DNA from: Terriglobia bacterium
GTDB taxonomy: Bacteria > Acidobacteriota > Terriglobia > Bryobacterales > Bryobacteraceae
Assembly (NCBI GenBank): GCA_020073445.1
Contig: JAIQFE010000018.1
Location: 57,084-121,083, forward strand
Length of the DNA stretch: 64,000 nucleotides
Direction of reading: 5' to 3'
Made by a program: the position numbers and the translations under genes. The notes under the pieces are model-generated. The model made no database searches. It saw nothing but the letters and a program-made list of their open reading frames with translations, and was not told the DNA's origin. This document shows, piece after piece, positions 53,944-63,287 of this stretch (within the stretch, counting starts at the first letter, position 1; each line of letters starts with the position of its first letter).

Positions 53944-54747
53944 ATGAAACGAACTGCAACAATAGCAGCCGCTCTCACATGTATGGCAGTAGGGCCCGCC
54001 ACGGCGTGGGCGGACGATAACAACGGCCACGGAGCAAATAATTCATGCTCCAGCCTGCCGAGCCAGATTGCCCTGCAGAACGCGCTGAAAACCGCGGTGA
54101 CGGATGAATCGAGCGGTTTGGACATGCAAATGTGGGCGACCCTCGTCGATCGCGATGGCATTGTTTGCGCCGTGGCGTTTTCCGGAGCGGACCGCGGCTC
54201 GCAATGGCCCGGAAGCCGCGTAATTTCGGCGCAAAAGGCCAACACCGCCAATTCGTTCAGCTTGGGCGATCCCACCGCCAGCTCGAAGTTCCCGCACGGT
54301 CTGGCTCTATCGACGGCGAATCTCTATTCGGCCGTGCAGCCGGGCGGCAGCCTTTTCGGGCTCCAGGAAAGTAATCCGGTGGACACCGGCGTCGCCTACA
54401 AAGGACCCTCGTCCAATTTCGGCAAGGCCAACGATCCGATGGTCGGAGAAAAGATTGGCGGAGTAAATGTTTTTGGCGGCGGCCTTGGCCTGTACGCGGC
54501 CCCTAAGAAGATCGTCGGCGCCGTGGGCGTGAGCGGCGACACATCTTGCGCGGATCACAATATCGCCTGGCGCGTCCGCCATATCTTAGGGCTGGATCAT
54601 CTCAGCGGTGTGGGCGGGGTTTCGGGCGATCCCCTTCGTCCGGACAACATCATCTTTGATATCACCGGCGGCGCGAGCGCGGGCGGGTTCGGTCATCCTC
54701 ATTGCCTCTTTGATGTGGATCCCGCGACCCTTCCGGCAGTTCAATAG
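53944..54747 (+). CDS. Secreted GlcG/HbpS family haem-binding-like protein
   Basis: A 267-residue exported protein with AAGGAG 11 bases before the ATG; TATAAT at 53893-53898 is a likely -10. The signal peptide ends at ATAWADD. The fold is GlcG/HbpS: LQNALKTAVTDESSGLDMQMWATLVDRDGIVCAVAFSG, GLYAAPKKIVGAVGVSGDTSCADHNIAWRVRHIL. HbpS binds haem and guards against iron stress; other members have unknown ligands. Four cysteines in the mature part could pair in the periplasm. The haem ligand Thr/Asp residues cannot be confirmed by eye. Confidence 0.82.
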   Translation: MKRTATIAAALTCMAVGPATAWADDNNGHGANNSCSSLPSQIALQNALKTAVTDESSGLDMQMWATLVDRDGIVCAVAFSGADRGSQWPGSRVISAQKANTANSFSLGDPTASSKFPHGLALSTANLYSAVQPGGSLFGLQESNPVDTGVAYKGPSSNFGKANDPMVGEKIGGVNVFGGGLGLYAAPKKIVGAVGVSGDTSCADHNIAWRVRHILGLDHLSGVGGVSGDPLRPDNIIFDITGGASAGGFGHPHCLFDVDPATLPAVQ

Positions 54748-54777
54748 TCAGGCGGTTATAAGGCTCGGGCGGGTGAT

Positions 54778-55767
54778 TTATTTCGCCTGCCCGGCTCCCG
54801 GTCCTAGAAGTATCCCCACCAGCGACTCCACCAACTCCTCTGGCTCCTCGATGTGGATATTGACCTTGTGCGAATCCTGGGTGATGCGCAGCCCGTCGAG
54901 AAGACGTCCTTCCTCCGGCTTATCTTTCGGAATCGCAAGGCGACCCAATCCCGACAAAGCTCGCAGCGCATCGTGAAGACTCTTGGCGTCCTGATCGTTG
55001 GCGCAATTCCCCGTGATCAGGCCGTTCACTCCCGCGCGCAAATCCAGGTACATTGAGCCCGATTGAATCGACGCGATGATTTTGTTGATATTGGCCATGT
55101 CGCCCGGTGCATTGAACGGAAGTTTGGCCACTCCGCCCCCGTATGCAGCCCACAGCACCGACTCGGCAGGCATGTCCTTGAGCAGGGCGGCCAGACTGGA
55201 AGGCGGGCCGTTGCTCTTGCCCTTGTTATCGATCAGCGACCGCAGCGCCGGTGTGGAACCCACGCCGATCACCGAAGGGCTTATCAGCAGTACCGCCTCC
55301 CGCTCGTCGCCCACCAGGTTGAAGCCCTTGTAGGCGAAACGCGTCGCGCCGGGGATTTCGATGCGCGGTTCCGCTTCGTTGGCGAACTTACCGCGTCCCA
55401 GCATGACGTTCTGCTTGCCGTCAGAGATCAGCAGCAGTTCCCACAAATCTTCGCGGCGAACCTGCAAGCCGATTTGTTTAGAAAAATCGTCGAACAGCGG
55501 AACCGGACGATTCGCCAGATTCTTTTTGAAGGTCGCTGTTTCCTGAAGTTTGTCCAGGCGCGCGCCCGCCAGCAGGATGGTGTCGGGCGGAATGAGCGAC
55601 GCTAGCGCCGGATCGATTTTCGGACCCGGTGGAGTCTTGACGCAGCCCGCGAGAGCCAATAGAAGGAGGCAAAAAAGGGGACAGCCAGCCGATTTCGGCG
55701 TCCGTTCTTGGATAGCGAAAGGTTCGTTCTTCGAAATCGGAGGCTGTCCCTCTTTTTGCTTCATCAT
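54778..55767 (-). CDS. Lipoprotein of unknown function with repeat-derived signal peptide
   Basis: A 329-residue protein. The start ATG (55767, a second ATG follows) overlaps the dipeptidase stop. A normal lipobox (LALAGC) ends a hydrophobic stretch, but the 30 residues before it are charged and polar and are encoded by a 91-bp REP-like inverted repeat. The mature part begins PKIDPALASLIPPDTILLAGARLDKLQETATFKKNLANRP and has regularly spaced strands and helices. It resembles acidobacterial proteins that scan as DUF3352-like, without certainty. Likely attached to a membrane on the periplasmic side. Confidence 0.78.
   Translation of the reverse strand: MMKQKEGQPPISKNEPFAIQERTPKSAGCPLFCLLLLALAGCVKTPPGPKIDPALASLIPPDTILLAGARLDKLQETATFKKNLANRPVPLFDDFSKQIGLQVRREDLWELLLISDGKQNVMLGRGKFANEAEPRIEIPGATRFAYKGFNLVGDEREAVLLISPSVIGVGSTPALRSLIDNKGKSNGPPSSLAALLKDMPAESVLWAAYGGGVAKLPFNAPGDMANINKIIASIQSGSMYLDLRAGVNGLITGNCANDQDAKSLHDALRALSGLGRLAIPKDKPEEGRLLDGLRITQDSHKVNIHIEEPEELVESLVGILLGPGAGQAK
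55669..55759. repeat. REP-like palindrome inside the lipoprotein gene
   Basis: The ends are 18-bp inverted repeats with two mismatches: GCAAAAAAGGGGACAGCC at 55669-55686 and its counterpart at 55742-55759. Inside, CCGATTTCG (55689-55697) and CGAAATCGG (55732-55740) pair perfectly. The AAAAAGGGGACAG end is the same as in the element at 60047-60141. The element is read through in frame as the n-region of the lipoprotein signal peptide. No RAYT-type transposase is present in the window. Confidence 0.8.
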
Positions 55768-56978
55768 TTTCCGGAGGCCGCCTCAACGGCCCGCATCACC
55801 CGCAGAAAGTTTCCGCCGTAGATCTTGCGGATATCTTCCGCCGAATAGCCCTTCTCAAGCAGCGCGCGCGTGAGATTTGGATATTTCGAGACATCATCCA
55901 ATCCGACCGGCGTGCAACTGACGCCGTCGAAATCCCCGCCGATGCCGATCGCGTCAATTCCCGCGATTTTACGGATGTGGTCAATGTGATCCACCACGTC
56001 GGTCAGCGTCGCCCGGGAGAGTTTCAGTTCCTTGCGAAGCTTCTCTGACAAAATCTGCCGATCGGGCTCGCTTAGATTTTTGCCCGCCGTCTCTTTGGCC
56101 ATGCGTGCGTCCAGGGCTTTGGTGTCGGCCGCGTCGTTGTCGCGGAATTTCTGCGAAATGAAACCGCAGTAGAAGTTTACTTGCACCACGCCGCCCTTCT
56201 TAGCCAGGGCCACGATCATATCATCGGTCATGTTGCGCGCGTGGTTCGTGAGCGCCCGGCACGACGAATGCGATGCGAATATGGGCGCTTTGCTGGTTTC
56301 CAGGGCGTCCCAGAAGGTCTTATCGGCCACGTGCGAAATGTCCACCATCATGCCTAGACGGTTCATCTCGCGAATAATTTCTTTGCCCAACTCCGTGAGC
56401 CCGTTGTGGTGTTTGACGTTGGGATCGTTCACGTCGCCCGAAGAGTCCGCCCAATCGTTGGTGTTGGAGTGCGTCAGCGTCATGTAGCGGACTCCAAGAT
56501 CGTAATAATCGCGTAGCAGCCGGACACTGTCTTCGATTGCGTGTCCGCCTTCGATCCCCATCAAAGCGGCGATCTTGCCCCGCCGGTGCGCCTCTTCGAT
56601 GCCGTTCGCGGTGGTCGCCAGGACGAAATCATTGGGATAACGTCCAATAATGTCGTGGCGCACCGTATCGATCATCTGCAGGGTGCGATCCGCCGACCGG
56701 TTGCCGTTCACGTACGAAGATGCCACGTACACGGCGAAGAATTGCGCCCCGACGCCGCCTTCCTTTAGGCGGGCTATATCGGTGTGTCCGGTTCCCGTGC
56801 GCGAACCGATGTCGAATCCTTCCACCGTTCGGCTGGGAACATCGTTGTGGGTATCGATCAGCAGCGTCGAGCGATGGACCCGCATCACTTCGGCATCGCT
56901 GACGGTCCGGGTTTGGGCAGGAGACTGGCCACCCGCCAACACGACCGTAACCAAGGCCAGGAGCAGGCGCGTCTTCAT
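55764..56978 (-). CDS. Membrane dipeptidase (peptidase M19) family protein
   Basis: A 404-residue exported zinc enzyme of the renal dipeptidase family. The signal peptide ends at GGQSPAQ. Metal ligands: DTHND (His, Asp), Glu in MGIEGGHAIEDS, His in VDISHVADKTFWD and SHSSCRAL. GVRYMTLTHSNTNDWADSS is also typical. Such enzymes cleave dipeptides including D-containing or beta-lactam-like bonds. The stop overlaps the start of the downstream lipoprotein gene (ATGATGA), so the two are co-translated. It diverges from the metalloprotease at 57044. Confidence 0.92.
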   Translation of the reverse strand: MKTRLLLALVTVVLAGGQSPAQTRTVSDAEVMRVHRSTLLIDTHNDVPSRTVEGFDIGSRTGTGHTDIARLKEGGVGAQFFAVYVASSYVNGNRSADRTLQMIDTVRHDIIGRYPNDFVLATTANGIEEAHRRGKIAALMGIEGGHAIEDSVRLLRDYYDLGVRYMTLTHSNTNDWADSSGDVNDPNVKHHNGLTELGKEIIREMNRLGMMVDISHVADKTFWDALETSKAPIFASHSSCRALTNHARNMTDDMIVALAKKGGVVQVNFYCGFISQKFRDNDAADTKALDARMAKETAGKNLSEPDRQILSEKLRKELKLSRATLTDVVDHIDHIRKIAGIDAIGIGGDFDGVSCTPVGLDDVSKYPNLTRALLEKGYSAEDIRKIYGGNFLRVMRAVEAASGK

Positions 56979-57043
56979 CAGTATCTACTGTAACAACTTG
57001 ATAGAATATGGCCTATCGGAATTCTGTCGGGTGGAGGTGTTCC

Positions 57044-59629
57044 ATGAAGCGCCTGATCAGCGTAAGTGTTTTTTGGCTTAGTGGTTTCTGTTTTGCAATC
57101 CCTTTTTTAAGCGCGCAGGACGAGCCTGCTCCGGCTCCGCCCGCGGATATACCCGCAGTGACGCCGACGGCGCCCGCAGCCCCCGGGGGACGTGGTGGCG
57201 GCGCGAATAACGAACCGCGCCCGTACGACCGCGTGATCACCAAGGACGCCAAAACTTCCGAGGGCATCTTCAAGGTCCACAAGATTCGCGAGCGCGGGGT
57301 CGACACCTACTACTACGAGATTCCGACGGCCGAACTCGGGAAAGATTTTCTTTTCGTCGGCCAGATTGCGCAAAATACGATCGGCGCCGGCTATGGCGGC
57401 CAGACCGTGAACGAATTCGTGGGCCGCTGGGAACGGCGCGAGAACCGCGTGTTCCTGCGCGAGGTTACTTACGACATCACGGCCGATCCGGGCGAGCCGA
57501 TCGCCAAGGCCGTGCAGGCTGCCAACAATCCGTCCATCATCATGTCGTTTCCGATTGCGGCCTTCGGTCCGAATGAAGCGCCTGTGATCGACGTCACTCG
57601 GTTGTTCCTGAGCGACGTGCCGGAGATGAGCGCGCGCGCTCGGGTTCGGGGGCGGGGCATGGACGCCAGCCGTAGCTATATCGAACGCGTCACGGCGTTT
57701 CCGACCAACATCGAAGCCGAATCCACCCAGACCTTCACGTCGCCCGTCGATCAGCAGGGCGCCGGCGGGCGCGGCGGTCCTCAGGCCGGCATGCGGCCTG
57801 GCTCCGGAACTGTTGTGGTTCACTTCAGCATGGTGAAGTTGCCCGAGAAGCCGATGATGCCAAGGCTCGCCGATGCGCGGGTCGGCTACTTCACCACGTC
57901 CACCATGGATTTCAGCCGTCCCGAGCATCGCGCCGAGACTCGTCAATTCGTGGCTCGCTGGCGCCTGGAGAAAAAGGATCCCACGGCTGCCGTGTCCGAA
58001 CCGGTGAAGCCGCTGGTCTATTATCTGGATCCGGCCACACCCAAGAAATGGGTGCCGTATTTGAAGAAGGGAATCGAGAGCTGGCAATCCGCCTTTGAAG
58101 CTGCGGGATTCAAGAACGCCATCATCGCCAAGGAAGCGCCCACGCCGGAAGAGGATCCCAACTGGAGTCCGGAAGACGTGCGCAATTCGGTGGTGCGCTG
58201 GCTGCCTTCCACCACGGAAAACGCGAGCGGTCCGCATATTTCCGACCCGCGTACGGGCGAGATTCTGAACGCGGACATCCAGTTCTATCACAACGTTCAG
58301 CAGCTGGTGGAAGATTGGTATTTCGTGCAGGTAGGCCCGCTGGATCCGCGCGCGAGCAAGCTTCCGCTGCCGGACGATTTGATGGGCGATCTGCTTGGCT
58401 TCGTCGTCGCGCACGAAGTCGGCCACACGCTGGGCTTGCAGCACAACATGAAGGCCAGCTCGATGTATCCGGCGGAGAAATTGCGCGATCCCGAATGGTT
58501 GAAGACCATGAGTCACACGCCGTCCATCATGGATTATTCGCGCTTCAACTACGTAGCGCAGCCCGAGGACAAGGTTGATCCGAAGCTGCTGATCCCCGGG
58601 ATCGGGCCGTATGACAAGTGGGCCATCCACTGGGCCTACGCCCCCATCAACAGCGCCCAGCATCCGGACGACGAGAACAAAACCTTGGACACATGGGCGC
58701 GCGAACAGGAGAAGACGCCCTGGCTCCGCTTTAGCACCGATCGTGCCCAAGGCGCCGATTCCGGCGAGAATACGGAAGCCGTGGGCGACGCGGATGCGGT
58801 GTACTCCACCGGCCTCGGCTTGAAGAATCTCCAGCGCGTGATGGACAATCTCCTGGTCGCGACCACTCACGAGGGCCAGGATTGGGACGATCTCCGAACT
58901 GTCTACGGCCGCGTGGTCGGGCAGTGGGCCAATGAGATGGGCCACGTGACGCAGATCGTCGGAGCGTTTGATTCTTTGGAGAAACACGGCGGTCAGGACG
59001 GGGTGCGGTTCAACCTGGTTCCCAAGTCCCGTCAGGTGGCCGCGGTGAAATTCCTGAACGACAATGCATTTGCGACTCCCACCATGCTCCTTCGCCCCGA
59101 AGTCTTGCGGCGCATCGAGCCGGCGGGCGCACTGAACCGCATCCGCACGGCGCAGTTGCAAGTGTTGAATTCGCTCTTGTCCACGCAGCGTTTCGGCCGC
59201 TTGGTGGAAGAGGAAGCGATCGACGGCGCCGCGGCGTACCGCCCGTCGGAGTTCCTAAGCGATCTCCGCAAGGGAATCTTCAGCGAGATCTATGCGCCTG
59301 CGGTAAAAATCGACGCTTATCGCCGCAATCTGCAGCGCGCGTATCTCGACCTGATATCGACGCGCCTCAATGGCGCGCAGCGCGCGAATGACGACCAGCG
59401 TCCCATGTTCCGCGGGGAGCTGAAGACCATCGCCGCGGATGCCGGTGTCGCATTGGCTCGCACCACGGATCGCGACTCGCGGCTGCACCTGGAAGATGTG
59501 CGCGACCAGATCGCCAAGATCCTCGATCCTAAATTCCAGCTTGTCAATCCGACGCCAGCGCCGGCCATCGCCCTTCCGCTCAGCGAGGACGGCGACATTT
59601 TCTGCTGGACGGATTACGCCATCGAGTAA
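57044..59629 (+). CDS. Large secreted zinc metalloprotease (DUF5117/DUF4953 type)
   Basis: About 861 residues. ATG 57044 has GGAGGT 5 bases upstream, better than the 57008 frame start. The signal peptide ends at FLSAQD, followed by a proline/glycine-rich linker. The N-terminal DUF5118/5117-like part (DYYY...[20 protein letters not shown]) leads to the catalytic site [12 protein letters not shown] and the Met-turn region [15 protein letters not shown], as in metzincins of the DUF4953 family. These are common in Acidobacteria and Bacteroidetes as secreted or surface peptidases. The downstream YkgJ gene starts 3 bases after the stop. Confidence 0.88.
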   Translation: MKRLISVSVFWLSGFCFAIPFLSAQDEPAPAPPADIPAVTPTAPAAPGGRGGGANNEPRPYDRVITKDAKTSEGIFKVHKIRERGVDTYYYEIPTAELGKDFLFVGQIAQNTIGAGYGGQTVNEFVGRWERRENRVFLREVTYDITADPGEPIAKAVQAANNPSIIMSFPIAAFGPNEAPVIDVTRLFLSDVPEMSARARVRGRGMDASRSYIERVTAFPTNIEAESTQTFTSPVDQQGAGGRGGPQAGMRPGSGTVVVHFSMVKLPEKPMMPRLADARVGYFTTSTMDFSRPEHRAETRQFVARWRLEKKDPTAAVSEPVKPLVYYLDPATPKKWVPYLKKGIESWQSAFEAAGFKNAIIAKEAPTPEEDPNWSPEDVRNSVVRWLPSTTENASGPHISDPRTGEILNADIQFYHNVQQLVEDWYFVQVGPLDPRASKLPLPDDLMGDLLGFVVAHEVGHTLGLQHNMKASSMYPAEKLRDPEWLKTMSHTPSIMDYSRFNYVAQPEDKVDPKLLIPGIGPYDKWAIHWAYAPINSAQHPDDENKTLDTWAREQEKTPWLRFSTDRAQGADSGENTEAVGDADAVYSTGLGLKNLQRVMDNLLVATTHEGQDWDDLRTVYGRVVGQWANEMGHVTQIVGAFDSLEKHGGQDGVRFNLVPKSRQVAAVKFLNDNAFATPTMLLRPEVLRRIEPAGALNRIRTAQLQVLNSLLSTQRFGRLVEEEAIDGAAAYRPSEFLSDLRKGIFSEIYAPAVKIDAYRRNLQRAYLDLISTRLNGAQRANDDQRPMFRGELKTIAADAGVALARTTDRDSRLHLEDVRDQIAKILDPKFQLVNPTPAPAIALPLSEDGDIFCWTDYAIE

Positions 59630-59632
59630 CCA

Positions 59633-60043
59633 TTGGACTCGCTTCGTTTTACTTGCCAGCGCGGGTGTATCAACTGCTGCGACCAGGAAGGCTTCGTGTA
59701 CTTGACGGAGTCCGATCTCAAGCGCGCGGCGAAGTTCGTCAAGATGTCGGCCCGGGCGTTTGAGAAGAAATACGTCTACCGTACTCGCCACCAAATGCGG
59801 TTCCGCAAACCTCCGGAGAGGCAGTGCCCTTTCCTCGAGGGGCACGGCTGCTCGATTCATCCCGCCAAGCCGACGCAGTGCCGCACGTTTCCGTTCTGGC
59901 CGGAGCTGGTCGAAAGCAAACGTGAATGGAACCGGACGGCTAAGTATTGCCCTGGGATCGGAAAGGGCCGGCTGATCCAGATCGGCACGGCGATGGAGCT
60001 CGCCGAAGAGCAGCGTCTCGCGTATCCGGACATGTACAAGTGA
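59633..60043 (+). CDS. YkgJ family cysteine-cluster protein
   Basis: A 136-residue cytoplasmic protein from TTG 59633, three bases after the metalloprotease stop. The pattern RFTCQRGCINCCDQEGFVYLTESDLKRAA, ERQCPFLEGHGCSIHPAKPTQCRTFPFWPEL and AKYCPGIGKG gives eight ordered cysteines, the YkgJ/UPF0153 metal-binding motif, thought to hold zinc or an Fe-S cluster. Function of the family is unknown. Co-transcription with the protease is implied by spacing. Confidence 0.88.
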   Translation: MDSLRFTCQRGCINCCDQEGFVYLTESDLKRAAKFVKMSARAFEKKYVYRTRHQMRFRKPPERQCPFLEGHGCSIHPAKPTQCRTFPFWPELVESKREWNRTAKYCPGIGKGRLIQIGTAMELAEEQRLAYPDMYK

Positions 60044-60046
60044 TGT

Positions 60047-60141
60047 TGAAAAAGGGGACAGACTACTCTGTCCCCTCCCGCAAATCTTGTGACGTCGCGC
60101 ACGAGCCTGGGAGTGGACAGAGTAGTCTGTCCCCTTTTTCA
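60047..60141. repeat. REPIN-like element between convergent genes
   Basis: Two 33-bp arms, 60047-60079 and 60109-60141, are inverted copies with one mismatch. Each arm is itself a hairpin; in the left one GGGGACAG and CTGTCCCC pair around ACTACT. The outer ends read TGAAAAAGGGGACAG. This two-REP inverted layout is that of REPIN elements moved by RAYT transposases. It fills nearly the whole gap between the convergent YkgJ and SDR genes, where it may also act as a transcription barrier. The 29-base core between the arms is unique here. Confidence 0.88.
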
Positions 60142-60152
60142 GACAAGATCTG

Positions 60153-60875
60153 TCATTTCTGGCTTAACCCACCGTCGACTGCCAAGACCTGCCCGGTCAT
60201 AAAATCCGACGCGTTCAGAAAGAACACCACCGCATCGGCGATTTCATCCGCGGTCCCCGCGCGGCCCGCGGGAGTCTTGGCAATCAGACGTTTCACGCGC
60301 TCGTCTGGCTCCCCGAACGGGATCACGCCGGGCGCCACCGAGTTCACGGTGATCTTCGGCGCCCAGGCCTGGGCCAGCGCCCGCGTCATGTGAATCACGC
60401 CGGCTTTCGAGGCGCAGTAGTGAGCATGATCCGGCCATGCCCGGATTCCGCCCAGCGAGCTGATGTTCACGATCTTTCCGCCATCGTGCGTCAGCATGTG
60501 GCGCGCGGCCTGCTGGCAGCAGAAGAAGGTCGCCTTGAGATTCACCGAATGGACGAAATCCCAATCGGCCTCGGTGATCGCGAGCGGGTCCCGGCGTGTG
60601 AAGCGCGCAGCATTGTTTACCAGCCCATCGAGCTTGCCGAAATGCTGCGTCACGTCCGCAAACAGCCGTTCGATCTCGGCGATCTTTTCCAGGTCCGCGC
60701 GAAAGAGAGGAGCGTTGCCGCATTCCGCCGCCGTTGCCCGCGCTTCGGCTTCCGAAGACGAGTAGTGAATCGCGACGCGCGCGCCTTCTTTCGCCAGACG
60801 TAAAGCGATTCCGCGGCCGATGCGTTTCGCCGCGCCCGTCACCAGAACCACGCGTCCTTGGAGCGATGTCATCAT
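60153..60875 (-). CDS. SDR family oxidoreductase, pteridine reductase-like
   Basis: A 240-residue NADP-dependent short-chain dehydrogenase. The cofactor loop VVLVTGAAKRIGRGIALRLA has the TGxxxRIG form typical of FolM/pteridine reductase rather than TGxxxGIG. NNAA, Ser in INISSLGG-like VNISSLGG, and the catalytic YCASKAG (Tyr, Lys) are present. The end FMTGQVLAVDGGLS is typical of SDRs. It may reduce dihydrobiopterin/dihydrofolate or another carbonyl. It is 7 bases after the MFS gene in the same operon. Confidence 0.88.
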   Translation of the reverse strand: MMTSLQGRVVLVTGAAKRIGRGIALRLAKEGARVAIHYSSSEAEARATAAECGNAPLFRADLEKIAEIERLFADVTQHFGKLDGLVNNAARFTRRDPLAITEADWDFVHSVNLKATFFCCQQAARHMLTHDGGKIVNISSLGGIRAWPDHAHYCASKAGVIHMTRALAQAWAPKITVNSVAPGVIPFGEPDERVKRLIAKTPAGRAGTADEIADAVVFFLNASDFMTGQVLAVDGGLSQK

Positions 60876-60882
60876 ATGGATC

Positions 60883-62175
60883 TCAAACCGTGGGATCTCC
60901 GTGGACCTCGACTTCTTCCGGTTCGACGCCGGCTAGGGTCGGCTCCGGCAACTTGCCGCTGAGGTTGCCCCAGCCCCAGAAGATCGCCGTGGTCGAACTG
61001 AGCATGCCCGCCCACAGACCAATCGTTCGCGGACTTACGTGATCGGACAACAAGCCGGCGATCGCCATCGAAACCATCATAGTGGCCCAAGTCCAGGTCT
61101 CGATGGTGGAGAATACGCGCCCCCGGAAATCGTTCGAAACGTGCCGCAGTAGCTGCGACGTGTTGAGCACTGAGCTGACGGCGACGGCCGCACGGGACAG
61201 CGCGATGAACAGCAGAGCACCAGCGAAGGTCGGGGCCTGGCTGAACAGAACGTACGATGCGCCATGAACCACGTAGCACGCCGAGATCACGCGTTTGTAC
61301 GACTCGAACCGGATACGCTTGCCGATGTAGTTAGCAAAGAGAGCACCGCATACCAGCCCGATGCCGGCGCATCCCCAGATGATGCCGATCCCGGTCGGGC
61401 CACGCTGGAATACGACTTCGCCGAAGATGCTGAATAGAATCTGCGCCGCGCCGCCGCCGGTGGCCCAACCGACCCCCACCAGTCCGATCCCCAGGATCAG
61501 CGGGGTCGCGCGCATGTAGCGCAAGCCTTCGGTGTACTCGTGCCAGGGACGAACCACGCGACTCTCCGTCAGCGCGCTGCGGTCCGACCGGAATCCTCGC
61601 GGGCCGTGGAGCCGCGAAATGCATAGCGCCGAAAACAAAAAGGAGAACGCGTTAAACGCGAACGCCAGCGTGTAGCCGAATCCCGCGACCGAGGTCCCGC
61701 CTAGAAACGCCCCGATGACCAGCGTGCTCCATTGCGTCAGCTGCGTGAGCGAATTCGCTGTGTGCAACTCGTCTTTGTTGGCAATCGTCGGGAGAATCGC
61801 CGCACGCCCGCTGGTGAAGAACGGCGAAGCGAGCATCAATCCTCCGCTGAGCACGTACAGTAGCGTGGTGTGTCCCTTCGGGATACCGAGAATGAACAGC
61901 AGTGCGATCCCCGCGCGAACCAGGTCGCTGGTGATCATCAGCCGTTTGCGGTCCATGCGATCGAGCAGGACGCCCGCGATCGGTCCGCCCAGCATCACCG
62001 CGGCTCCGCGTGCCAGTAGAATTCCTGCGACTACAAGGCCCGATCCCGTATTAGCCAGCACCAGGCTGAACACGGCGATGTTGTTATAGTGATCGCCGAC
62101 CTCGCTGACCACTTGCCCGATCCATGTGTAGCGGTAATTCCGGTTGGAGCGCAGCAGCTCCGTGAAGCCGCTCAC
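60883..62175 (-). CDS. MFS transporter, EntS/MefA-like exporter
   Basis: A 430-residue protein with twelve helices. GTG 62175 (VSGFTELLRSNRNYRYTWIGQVVSEVGDH) has GGAGG about 10 bases upstream and overlaps the enolase stop (GTGA); the open frame beyond it lies inside that gene. IAGVLLDRMDRKRLMITSDLVRAG and ANSLTQLTQWSTLVIGAFLGG are features of the EntS/macrolide-efflux type. It might export an acylated amino acid or siderophore-like product of the operon, or act independently. Substrate not known. Confidence 0.88.
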   Translation of the reverse strand: MSGFTELLRSNRNYRYTWIGQVVSEVGDHYNNIAVFSLVLANTGSGLVVAGILLARGAAVMLGGPIAGVLLDRMDRKRLMITSDLVRAGIALLFILGIPKGHTTLLYVLSGGLMLASPFFTSGRAAILPTIANKDELHTANSLTQLTQWSTLVIGAFLGGTSVAGFGYTLAFAFNAFSFLFSALCISRLHGPRGFRSDRSALTESRVVRPWHEYTEGLRYMRATPLILGIGLVGVGWATGGGAAQILFSIFGEVVFQRGPTGIGIIWGCAGIGLVCGALFANYIGKRIRFESYKRVISACYVVHGASYVLFSQAPTFAGALLFIALSRAAVAVSSVLNTSQLLRHVSNDFRGRVFSTIETWTWATMMVSMAIAGLLSDHVSPRTIGLWAGMLSSTTAIFWGWGNLSGKLPEPTLAGVEPEEVEVHGDPTV

Positions 62176-63287
62176 GCGAGAGTTTCCTCCCGGACGGTCA
62201 CGTGGCGCAGATAATTGTGGTCCACGTCGTAACCGAAGCCGGGGGCTTCGGACACGCTGATAGTTCCCTGCGGCGAAACTTCTACCGCCGGTGAAATAAT
62301 GTCGCGGGTCCAATATCGTTTGCTCGCCGATACGTCGCCCGGCAGCACGAAATTGGGCAGCGTCGATAGCGCGATGTTATGCGCCCGTCCGATGCCGGAT
62401 TCAAGCATGCCGCCGCACCACACAGGAATGCTGTTCGCCTGAGCCAGATCGTGAATGCGCAGGGCTTCGCGAAATCCGCCCACCCGACCGAGCTTGATAT
62501 TGATGATCCCGCAGGCCTGGAGGCGGATCGCCTGCTCGGCGTGATGCAGCGTGCGGATGCACTCGTCGAGGCAAATGGGCGTGTCGAGTTGCGCCTGCAA
62601 CGCTGCGTGATCGACGATTTCGTCGTGCGCCAGAGGCTGCTCGATCATCGTCAGATGGAAGGCGTCGAGCTCTTTGAGCCGGTCCGCATCGGCCAACGTG
62701 TAGGCGGAGTTCGCGTCGGCCATCAGCCGGATCGAGGGGAAGGTCCTCCGGACCTCTCGTACAACGTCCACGTCCCAGCCAGGTTTTATCTTGATCTTGA
62801 TACGTTGATACCCGGCGGCGACTTCTTTCTCGATGGTCTTCAAAAGATCAGGTACGGAATTCTGAATTCCGATCGAAACGCCGCAGGCGATTTCCTTGAA
62901 CCAGCCTCCGCCGATGTGATCCCAGAGCGGCACGCCCTTCATCCTGGCTTCCAGATCCCACACCGCGGCTTCCACTCCGCCGCGAGCCATGTAGTGGCCG
63001 CGAATATGCTCACTGCGCTCACCTACATCCGCTGCGCTCTCAAACGAAGCGCGCAGTATCCGGGGCGCGACATAATCACGCACGATCATCCAGGCCGCGT
63101 CGGTCCATTCCTCGTTGTAGAACGGATTCTCCCCGCACGTGACCTCGCCCCATCCGGAAACGCCCTGGCTGACGGCTTCCACCAGGATGATCCTGCGGTG
63201 CGTGGTCCGGCCGAAGCTGGTCTCGAAGAAATGCACCAGCGGCATGGCGATCTCGCGAAGAGTGATCTTTTCTATTTGGATGGCCAT
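62172..63287 (-). CDS. menC: o-Succinylbenzoate synthase / N-succinylamino acid racemase (enolase superfamily)
   Basis: A 371-residue enolase-superfamily enzyme. The capping domain (ITLREIAMPLVHFFETSFGRTTHRRIILVE) and the barrel with Lys pair KIKIKPG, metal ligands Asp (LMADANSAY), Glu (MIEQPL) and Asp (CLDEC), and later IINIKLGRVGG are as in the OSBS/NSAR group (MenC type 2). OSBS makes o-succinylbenzoate for menaquinone; NSAR interconverts N-succinyl-amino acid enantiomers. No other men genes are here, while a GNAT gene overlaps it upstream, so the NSAR role is preferred by context. The menC symbol is by homology only. Confidence 0.9.
   Translation of the reverse strand: MAIQIEKITLREIAMPLVHFFETSFGRTTHRRIILVEAVSQGVSGWGEVTCGENPFYNEEWTDAAWMIVRDYVAPRILRASFESAADVGERSEHIRGHYMARGGVEAAVWDLEARMKGVPLWDHIGGGWFKEIACGVSIGIQNSVPDLLKTIEKEVAAGYQRIKIKIKPGWDVDVVREVRRTFPSIRLMADANSAYTLADADRLKELDAFHLTMIEQPLAHDEIVDHAALQAQLDTPICLDECIRTLHHAEQAIRLQACGIINIKLGRVGGFREALRIHDLAQANSIPVWCGGMLESGIGRAHNIALSTLPNFVLPGDVSASKRYWTRDIISPAVEVSPQGTISVSEAPGFGYDVDHNYLRHVTVREETLA

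Noticed and set aside
57107..59161. 684-residue open frame antisense to the large metalloprotease
   Set aside because: Rich in His/Arg/Gly with no domain signature; it mirrors the codon pattern of the real gene at 57044-59629, which has a ribosome site, signal peptide and zinc site.
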